From: Lentilactobacillus parafarraginis DSM 18390 = JCM 14109
GTDB taxonomy: Bacteria > Bacillota > Bacilli > Lactobacillales > Lactobacillaceae
DNA length: 43,931 bases
Assembly: GCF_001435895.1 (NCBI RefSeq)
Contig: NZ_AZFZ01000020.1
Coordinates: forward strand, 1-43,931
Direction: 5' to 3'
In this document: positions 8,910 to 17,600 of the stretch, in pieces
Layout of the letters: every line of letters starts with the position of its first letter
Position numbering within the stretch: position 1 is the stretch's first letter
Position numbers and translations under genes: made by a program
Notes under the pieces: generated by a model
Told to the model about the DNA's origin: nothing
The model's input: the letters and a program-made list of their open reading frames with translations, nothing else
Databases searched by the model: none

Positions 8910-8952
8910 GAACCCCTTGAATTGGAGAAATCCAATTCAAAGGGTTTCTTTG
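8910..8952 (+). terminator. Rho-independent terminator after the ABC-F gene
   Basis: AACCCCTTGAATTGGA pairs with TCCAATTCAAAGGGTT around a GAAA loop, with one mismatch, and is followed by TCTTTG. Confidence 0.85.
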
Positions 8953-9229
8953 AGTCTCACTGCAAAACCGCAAAAAAATATGTATTTGCACTCATCAAAA
9001 AATGATTTGAAGTTTGATATTTTTTTATTTTCCCAAAAATTTAGGGAAAAAAGCGCCAATTACCGCCAGTTGCCAAAATGATTATCGATTATTATATAAA
9101 TTAGATGATTAAAAAATATTAAAAAAATTAGTTAGTCATCTCTGAGTTGGTGACATATGATGATACATACAATTTTTTAGTTAACATGCACCGTATATTT
9201 TTAACGATTTTTGTTGGGGGGAGTATGAA
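8953..9229. promoter_or_regulatory. AT-rich regulatory region upstream of the adhesin gene cluster
   Basis: About 280 bases of very AT-rich, gene-free DNA. It contains a perfect inverted repeat, TTTTCCC at 9028-9034 and GGGAAAA at 9044-9050, and several A/T tracts that would bend DNA. A TATATT at 9194-9199 could be a -10 box, though its -35 is poor. It ends in a very strong GGGGGGAG ribosome site. The two Mga-like regulators downstream are plausible binders, which is inference. Confidence 0.45.
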
Positions 9230-9310
9230 ATGATGGAACCTGAAAAGGCATCACGGCACTCATAAAACTATGCCGAAATTCACTTTGAAACGCGTTCCGG
9301 GGACACAATC

Positions 9311-10309
9311 ATGGAGTCACTAAAAGTGTTCCGGACCATTGGGGAGCAATTTCGCATTGCACTGCCAATATTGAAAGGGTATGTATTAGTGCATCGGCCC
9401 CAAAAACTTGTTTACACGATGCAGGAACAGCCGACAGTCATTCACCTGATCTATGCCAAGATTGGGTCACTGCACGTATACCACGGGCTGACAGACATGA
9501 CAGGAGAATTGGTTCCGCTTAGCAATAGCGACCAGCCGGATCAAATTAAGCCAGTGCAGCTACCGCGGATTAACAGCGACCAATTCTACTTTGAAATGAG
9601 TGATGAGGGAATTGGCGCCCAAGTTGCGAATCCCGAACAGTACGTTCCCAGGGATCCGACCGCCGAGACAAGCCTGGTGAGTTTAACCACTGCTGAAAAG
9701 CAGCGGGTGGATCATATGGAAGCGGAGCTCAGTGCCGATGATAATGAAAGCAACTTGAATATCGACGCGTTAAAGGACGAGTTGGCATCGGAGCCAAACC
9801 AGCCGACGACTCATCCGCAAATTGATTTGGGTAATTTTGCACCGGATGTGCCGGAACAGCCCGCACAGTCTGAACCGCGCAATCAGCAGCCAACGACCGC
9901 TAAGATCGCCCCGGCAGCCGATCTGCATATTCAAGCGGCACCAATATCCGCTGCTCAACAGCAGCCACAACCACAAGTCGGGCAACCACAGCCGGTTCAG
10001 CCGCAACCGCAAGTCCAGCCAACGCCACCGCAGCCGACACCAGCGGGTCAATCACCACAGTCTGACACGCAACGGGTCGATGGCCAGCAGCCGCAATCAA
10101 TGCAGCCGACCCCGTCAGAACCAGCAGCGCAATTAAATCCTGAAAAGACGCCGACAACGTTATTAACGGAAGCGTTTGTGATGGTTAGCAAGGACCTGAC
10201 CGAGACGGCCGATCAACAGAAGATCGCCAAGTTGGCACAATCGGGTCAGAGCCTGTTGGCAGCGATTAAGACACTGGCGCAATTAGACCAAGCGACTAAT
10301 AACCAGTGA
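9311..10309 (+). CDS. Two-domain protein with Pro/Gln-rich linker, first gene of the adhesin cluster
   Basis: A 332-residue soluble protein with no signal peptide or membrane helix, and no family I recognise. Residues 1-130 look like a folded alpha/beta domain. Residues about 130-275 are a flexible acidic, then Pro/Gln-rich linker (repeated QPQPQ and QPTP). Residues 280-330 are a helical domain that resembles the next gene's product. The ATG at 9311 has GGGG nine bases upstream. A much stronger start exists at 9230 in the same frame (GGGGGGAG ahead of ATGATGG), but TAA at 9263-9265 interrupts it after 11 codons. The gene may therefore have lost its first 27 codons, or have a short leader peptide. 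Confidence 0.65.
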   Translation: MESLKVFRTIGEQFRIALPILKGYVLVHRPQKLVYTMQEQPTVIHLIYAKIGSLHVYHGLTDMTGELVPLSNSDQPDQIKPVQLPRINSDQFYFEMSDEGIGAQVANPEQYVPRDPTAETSLVSLTTAEKQRVDHMEAELSADDNESNLNIDALKDELASEPNQPTTHPQIDLGNFAPDVPEQPAQSEPRNQQPTTAKIAPAADLHIQAAPISAAQQQPQPQVGQPQPVQPQPQVQPTPPQPTPAGQSPQSDTQRVDGQQPQSMQPTPSEPAAQLNPEKTPTTLLTEAFVMVSKDLTETADQQKIAKLAQSGQSLLAAIKTLAQLDQATNNQ

Positions 10310-10332
10310 GGTAAATTGGGGAGGAATTGAAG

Positions 10333-10524
10333 ATGAACACAAATAGTGATGGTTCAACGGCAGCGTTGATTGATATGACGCCGGTAAAAATACTTAGTGA
10401 CAGCATGGAAAAGGTTGCCCAGGCAATCAGCCAGGCTGCCAATGATGGGGATCAACAACGGGTTATCCAGTTGGTTGACCGGGCGCAATCCTTATTGAAG
10501 GCCATTTCGTTACTGAATCAGTAG
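10333..10524 (+). CDS. Small helical protein, stand-alone copy of the upstream C-terminal domain
   Basis: A 63-residue protein predicted to be two helices. Its core TPVKILSDSMEKV...DQQRVIQLV..AQSLLKAI lines up with residues about 283-325 of the preceding protein (TPTTLLTEAFVMV...DQQKIAKLA..GQSLLAAI). The shared order of hydrophobic positions and the DQQ and QSLL motifs suggest a duplicated domain, perhaps for pairing between the two proteins. The ATG at 10333 is eight bases after GGGGAGG. A TTG at 10327 overlaps less favourably. It starts 24 bases after the previous stop and belongs to the same probable operon. Function unknown. Confidence 0.65.
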   Translation: MNTNSDGSTAALIDMTPVKILSDSMEKVAQAISQAANDGDQQRVIQLVDRAQSLLKAISLLNQ

Positions 10525-10552
10525 CCAAAATTGAAATTGAGGGGGTGAAACG

Positions 10553-11416
10553 ATGGAAGATGCAAAGCTGATTTCCAAACCGGATATTTCGGAACCACCT
10601 AAACGGACCGGGCCGAAGCCGGACGGGATTACCCCGTTTAAGACAGCTGGCTTTGGGCTGCGGCTTCAGGCATTTATGAACCAGCCGATGGATCCGGAAA
10701 TTGAGCACCGGTTTGCCGCGTCGCTACTGAAAATGACGTTTTACGTGCCGGTTCAAACCGGTCACCGGTACGCGACGGCCCGGCAGCCGGATCCGGCAAT
10801 GACGTTGTCGGTTGCTGTGACAACTTATTTAGCGGATGGCGAAAAATACATTCCGGCGTTTACCGATTTGGCTAAACTCCAGAAGTTTCTGGCCGGCGCG
10901 CCGAATATGACACCGTTTCGCTCGTTTGAATTTACCAGCGAGGAGCTGATGGGGCAGAGCAAGAAGTTCCAAATCAATGGGGTGCTCATTAATCCGGGCA
11001 ACGAAAGCTTTCCACTGACTCAGGAATACTGGCAGTACATTCATCAGGTTGCCCCGGTGGTCGTCACCAGGGCGCAAAATCCTAAATCAACGTATCAATT
11101 AATCAATCCAACACCGCGCAAACTTGAGGGTGAGTTACGCCGGACGTTGAGGAAGCTTCGGCACGTGAAACAAGCCTGGCTGGTGGGGATGAGAACCACC
11201 GAAGATGACGATTATCAGTACACGATCATCGTGGATTATGTCGGCCGACCGGATAAGTTTGAGGAGAAGGTGTCCCGGAAGCTGGCTTTGGCGGCGCACC
11301 GGCATCTGCCGTATGGCTCAGATATTATTGTCGGTCAGCTCAGAGATCCCGTTGGTCAAGAGATTAAGGCCCGGGTGGCACCGTTTTATACCCGAAAATC
11401 GGGTTGGTTTGATTAA
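10553..11416 (+). CDS. SseB-like protein (SseB N- and C-terminal domains)
   Basis: A 287-residue soluble protein. Residues about 45-150 fit the SseB N-terminal domain (AASLLKMTFYVPV, then a predicted strand-helix pattern with FTDLAKLQKF). Residues about 185-283 fit the SseB C-terminal domain, with RKLRHVKQAWLVG, a central YTIIVDYVG strand and the closing RVAPFYTRK, which is characteristic. SseB was named in Escherichia coli for enhanced serine sensitivity; its molecular role is not settled. The ATG follows GAGGGGGTGA. Its position between the helical protein and an adhesin gene suggests a job in adhesin handling, but that is only inferred from context. Confidence 0.75.
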   Translation: MEDAKLISKPDISEPPKRTGPKPDGITPFKTAGFGLRLQAFMNQPMDPEIEHRFAASLLKMTFYVPVQTGHRYATARQPDPAMTLSVAVTTYLADGEKYIPAFTDLAKLQKFLAGAPNMTPFRSFEFTSEELMGQSKKFQINGVLINPGNESFPLTQEYWQYIHQVAPVVVTRAQNPKSTYQLINPTPRKLEGELRRTLRKLRHVKQAWLVGMRTTEDDDYQYTIIVDYVGRPDKFEEKVSRKLALAAHRHLPYGSDIIVGQLRDPVGQEIKARVAPFYTRKSGWFD

Positions 11417-11444
11417 ATCAACAAATTAATTTGGGGGTGACGTT

Positions 11445-11630
11445 GTGGAAGAATATCGGCATGCGGTTCCCAGCCGCCGGCAATTGCGCCGGAAGCAAAG
11501 AGCCGCTGTTAAATCAGTCCACGATGCAAGACAGAAGGCCCCGGTGAAGGTTGAAGAGGTTCAAGCAACCTTTGACATCGCCGGGCTTGTGGATGTTGGC
11601 ACGTTTCCGCGTCTGAGGGGTATCAAATAA
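11445..11630 (+). CDS. Small basic protein of unknown function
   Basis: A 61-residue protein. The first half is strongly basic (SRRQLRRKQRAAVKSVHDARQK) and the second half is mixed, ending FPRLRGIK. There is no membrane segment and no cysteine. The GTG start at 11445 is preceded by GGGGGTGA with four-base spacing, which makes translation likely. It lies 28 bases after the SseB-like gene and 30 bases before the adhesin start, so it is probably co-transcribed. I do not recognise it. A nucleic-acid, membrane or chaperone-type partner role would all fit a short basic peptide. Confidence 0.55.
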   Translation: MEEYRHAVPSRRQLRRKQRAAVKSVHDARQKAPVKVEEVQATFDIAGLVDVGTFPRLRGIK

Positions 11631-11660
11631 GAAGAAATCATATACTGGGGGGTCAGTTAA

Positions 11661-14600
11661 ATGACAAGATATCGATACAATTCACGGCTTTTTAAAGATA
11701 GTCTGGAGAAAAAAGAGCACTTCAAGATGTATAAGAAGGGCAAGTTGTGGTTAGTTGCCGGAATTTCCGTATTCACGTCGGGATTATCCTACACAATGTT
11801 GGCATCCCATGAAATTCATGCGGATACCACCGCAACCATGACCAGCAGCAGTCAAAATACTGCCGCAACTACCACGGCGCAGGCCGGGGGATCCGCTACA
11901 GCGACGGCAACCAGGCCGGTAACCGCAACGCAAAGCAGTTCAGAAACCACGCAGACCCCGACGGCCACAACAACGCCGTCTGAGCAGGCCGCATCATCGA
12001 CGACCGGCACGACAACGACTGGAACAACGAGTTCGAGTACGTCTCAGCAAACTGCCGACGCGAACCAATCATCAACTTCGACGTCGTCAGCCACAATCGA
12101 TCAAGCGACCAATCAAAGTTCCAGCAGCACCCAAACACCGACTAATAACGCGGCTGATCAGTCACAGTCATCCAGTTCAACGACTGACCAGACGACACAA
12201 AAAACAACCGATTCAAGTTCTTCACAAGCAACAAAAACGGATGACAGTTCAACGAGTTCTGATGTGAACGCTGATTCATCGAGCAAGCAGACTTCTGATA
12301 CGCAAAATAACGATCAGGCCAATGATGACTCGCAGACTGCTAGTTCAGACAGTAACCAAACAACCGACCAATCGAATGCTTTCGATCAATCGGCCACTAT
12401 TGGCACGTCCAACGGCAGAACGACAGATAGCAGTACGACGAACACGCCAATTGCCAGCACGGACGCATTTGGAAATAACACCACGGACGCAAACACCACG
12501 GATCAGCAAAATGATGACAGCACTCCATCAGCTGATACGCCTGACGCAACGACAACAAGCGACACATCTTCACAGGACACGGATCTTAATACTGATACGG
12601 CAATGAAGATGCTGAATAATTTGTCGACGCAGATGTTGAGTGCGACGCAGTCGGTTGCTCCTGAAAGATCCGCAGATCAAACTGAAGACTCAGTTTCACT
12701 AAATATAGTTGCTCCAACTAATGTTTCTACGACCGATGCGGACGGAAATGTAACGGTTGATCAAACAAAAGCGAATGCGCTAAGCGGAACAATATTCAAA
12801 ATGAATGTTCAACTGTCAGGTAATAAGGGCGATACGTTTTTTCTTACTATTCCTAATTGGCCAATGACGGTTACGGGTCTTGCGTCAGACGCAAAGAACC
12901 AGAATGGCCAAACCACTTATAATATTGTTAGCAATAAAGATGGTTCAGCAACTATTACTTGGACACTGAATCAAGATGGCGTTTCAGAACAACAGGCGGT
13001 TACGTTTTCGTATGGAGCAACGACCCCAACAAATCATAATGATGTAAGTCAGTCACCTGATGGTGGTTTTTTCTGGCCTGCCGGAAAAGATTCAAGTACA
13101 GCTACGCGAAGCTATAATGGTGAAATTCCAGATGGCCTAATTCTTCCAATTAGTTATGGCGGATCCAATCTTGACACGCAATATAAAAAGATAACTTATA
13201 AGAATCAACCTACAATAACCGCCATGAACGTTCAATCGAATACGGCAAGTAACATCAAAAAGGTTGGCCAAAACTACGATTACTCTCTTCAATATGTTCT
13301 CAGTAATGACTTTAATAATGTTGGTGTTGCAACAGCAGTCGTTGATTTGCCAAAGGACTTTGTTGTAGATCTAGATGCCACCAACTATGTTCAAAAAAAT
13401 AGCTTTAGAACAGGGGTTGGCGTAAATTCGTTCAAAGTTCTGCCGGGAAATAAGCTGCAAATCACTATTGGTGGGCAGAGTGGATTATACGCTTATAACA
13501 ACGGAACGATTAATTTCGTTGGACATTATCTTGATACAGCAAGCGGCAGCCAACAATTTAAGGTTGAGAGCTTTACCAGTGCTTATCTTCCTGGTAGCGA
13601 TGGTAAGGCACCGATTATTTCAGGTAATGGTGCTGAATCAAAGTTTTCTTCAACATCGTCTGATTACAATACAGGTCATAGTTATACGGTCCCAACTAAC
13701 CAGTATACAGAAACCCTCACCGATAAGGATATCTCTAACTTAGTGGTTGGATACGAACCCTTAAATTCCGATAATACATTGCTGATTGGAAATACCAGCA
13801 ACAATATTTTGGCAAACTTTACGGTAATGAATAAAGGAAATACATCGATTAATCCTAAGTATACAATTACGATTCCGGCGGGGGTTGAATCAACAGGATT
13901 AAATTTACCGTTGAACCAAGCTCTTAATTCTAACTGGCCAAAAGATGCCACATATAATGTAACTGTCAACTATAGTGATGGTACACATCAAGACTTCACC
14001 AAACTTAGTTCTGGCACGACTGTATCATCCATTAAGGGTACAGATGTTCAACTAATGAATATTCCTTCTGGTGCACATGTAACTAGTTATCAAATCGATC
14101 AATCTGAACCAATCAATCCAAGTAATTATCTGGGTGGAAAAGGCGTCGTTGGTAGTGGTGGTGAAGCATGGTATACGAACTTGTCTGCTAGCAATAATAA
14201 TGATGCAATTGCCTATGCATTTACAGTTCTAGGAAACGTTGGCACGAGTAACGTTGCTCCTGTTAAGGATGGGACAAAATTATCAATTGGCATGAACATC
14301 CAAGATAAAGATTCCAGCTATAATGCATCTGCAAATTACACGTTTACTGCAACGACTGAACCTTCTGCTGAATTAACGTTGGGTCAGCATGATGGGCCAA
14401 GCGTTCTCACTCCAGGGAGCACATATACCTTTGCAATTAGTAATAATTACACACTGGCCTTAAATGATTCTATTTCAACCAATCTTAATGCTAATGGTTA
14501 CAGAGATAGCAAAGGTCAAATTGCAAATCAACCAACTACGACAGATCCAAATGATCAGTCAAGTTACAATGGGAATACTCGTTCCATTTTTGAACCGGTC

Positions 14601-17600
14601 ATTTACCTTACCACTCCTGCACAGACGACATTGATACGCAATTCTACAACAGGACTTCCCATTACGGAAAAAGGTGTTGGGTGGAAAGGTGTGAGTGATA
14701 CTCCTAAAGTATCTACTTTTACTAATGCTGATGGTTTAACGGTTACGAAGTTAGACTATACAGGCACTGGTTTCACATGGACACCGTCGAACCAGTTAAT
14801 GTATGTCAGTTTTAAAGTGAATAATGATGCAACTTCTGCATTTATTCCATGGAATGGGTCTCAAGCGACTGGGGAAGGTAATTATAATGGGACTAATTAT
14901 GTAAACACAGCAGACTTCCCTAATAGTGGTGTTACGTCAAGTAATAATGCTGCAACTAGTTTTGGGAAAACTGGTGAATCCATCGCTGTCGTCATGATTC
15001 AAGGAAAGAATTATTCCAATAGTTATGACACTACTCCTGATAAGCTTCAAAACTTGTACATTAAGACTGCAGATGGTCAAACGATATCTGGTTTGTCAGC
15101 AATTCAGAATTATGGTGGCTCTGAAGCGAATGTTATAACAAATAACCCCAAAACATACGGTTATTTTTATATTTCTGCACCATCAAGTATTGCCTTAAAC
15201 GGTGCAATTCAGGATAACCAAAGTTCAGGCGATCATTTCAGTGTGAATGGCCTTAACAAGCCTGTTACCAACGACAAGCAAACAATTCGTTTGCGACTAA
15301 ACAACAATACTAACAACCAAACTGTAACCAACGTCGGCGGTGTTATAAACCTACCAACCGACGTCACCGCTAATGATGCTAATACTAACTCTCGTGGCAA
15401 GTTTGCTCTGCAGATGACCGGTGCGGCTACCGAAGCTAAGAATGCAGCCGGTGAATCAACCAAGACTTACTATTCGAATGGGAAGGTTACCTTGTCTTCT
15501 GACGGTAAGTATGTCAGCTTTGCGGATGGGACTAAATACTACTTCAATACGAAGGATGGTACTAGCGATGCGACGGCTTCGGATATGATGACCGCTGACC
15601 AGGTAACGGACTGGTCTAAAGTTGTAGGTATTGTCACGACCATTTCTAATTTGGCCCCTGGCGATACAGCCGATGTCTTACTGCCAGTTAAAGATCCTGC
15701 TAGTGCTACTGATCAGGGCAAACAAGTTTCAATTCCAACTGCCTTCCGTGGCGATGATCTTAAGAACGTCACTCTCGGGGCAATTACCGATTCCTTCCTA
15801 TCTACTGTGAAGGTTCAAAACGTCGATCAAAACGGTAACATCATCAACGGTTATCCGGAAACCACAACCTATGGTGAAGTGGGTTCCAAGATTGGAACTA
15901 CCGATGTACCAACGATTCCTGGGTATGTTTACACAAATAACCAAACGATCAACGGTGACGGCACCATCAGCATGAGTGGGAACTCCACAGTGACGAACCA
16001 CTTCCAGGAAAGTGCCGCAACTTTGAAGACGGTTGACCGACCAGGTGGCGACATCACCGAAACGGCCTATGGTAATGATGATAAGGCACATCCGAATACC
16101 GGCGCCGCAACCGCAACCGGCACCAACACGATTACCTTCACCACCACCGATGCTGATCTGGCCAAGGGCGGTTCCTACACCGTCACCGGACCGGATTCCA
16201 AGACTTACGCTACATTAGCGGACGCCTTGAAAGCCAACTCGACCTTTGATCAAAAGTCCGACGCCACCGCGCCAACTCAAGTCTTCACGGTTTCTTACAC
16301 CAAGTCCAATGTTAATAAAGGCGACGTCGCTGTTCAGGGTGCCATTAAGGTATACGATGGCGATGCGTCAACCGATCCAGTGACCTACAACGTCAAGTTA
16401 GCTGACGGTATTAACGCACCAACTGCCGGCTGGGTTGCCAACGACTTCGATACTTCTGGCATTAAGAGCCAGGACGTGGGCAGCTACACGATTACGCTGA
16501 GTCAACAAGGATTGGCTGACTTGCAGAAAGCCAACGCCTCGAAGAACATTACGATGGCTGCCGTGACAACCGGCCAATTTACCATTACCAAGGCCCCAAT
16601 TACCATTACGGCGCCATCCGCTACCAAGGTTTATGACGGTAAGGCCTACCAAGGCGCTTTAACGCCTGCCATTACCGGCAAACCAGCTAACGGGACCGAT
16701 ATTCAATATACGACAACCGACATCAGTAAGGATACCGATGTGGGCAACTACCCAATCAACATTACGGCAACCGACGCCGATAATCCGAACTATCAGATTA
16801 CGGTGAAGGCCGGGGCATTAACGATCACCCCTAAGGACCAAACCGATGCCATTGTTCAAAACGCCACCAAGACTTACGATGGCGACGCAACCACCGATCC
16901 AACGACCTACAATGTTGTCCTCGCCAACGGCGTGAAAGCACCAACTTGGGCCGCCGACGACTTTGACACGTCAGGCATTACCAGCCAAAACGCTGGCACC
17001 TACAACGTGACATTAAGCGCCGCTGGGTTGAAGAAACTTCAAGATGCCAACCCGAACTACAAGATTACCAATACCAACGTGATTGGCGGCACCTTCACTA
17101 TCACGCCAGCCCAAGTCACGGTCAACGCGCCATATTTGACCAAGATTTACGACGGCAAGGCCTATAGCGGCGACGTCAAAGCAACGGTTGCCGGCCAACC
17201 CGCAAAGGGTGATGCCGTGAAGTACACGCTCGGCGACCTCAGCAAAGATATTGACGCTGGCACTTACGACGTTGGCGTTACAGCCAATGCCAAGGACAAT
17301 CCAAACTATGTTGTGACGGTCAACCCCGGGAAGTTATTCATTACGCCGAAGGGCACCTACACACCGGTCATTGTTCAGGGAACCCAAAAAGTTTACGATA
17401 ACGATGCCACGACTGATCCAGCCACTTATGGTGTCGAATTGCCAGACGGCATCACCGCACCAAAGTGGTCCGCTGATGATTTCAATACCACTGGCATTAC
17501 CAGTCAAAACGCCGGTAGCTATAGCGTGACCCTCTCTGATAAGGGGATTGCCGATTTACAGGCTGCCAACCCGAACTACCATCTCGCTTCAATTTCCGCC

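Noticed and set aside
8881-9081. 66-codon plus-strand frame after the ABC-F gene
   Set aside because: It covers the terminator hairpin at 8910-8952 and AT-rich non-coding DNA; its start codon has no ribosome site.
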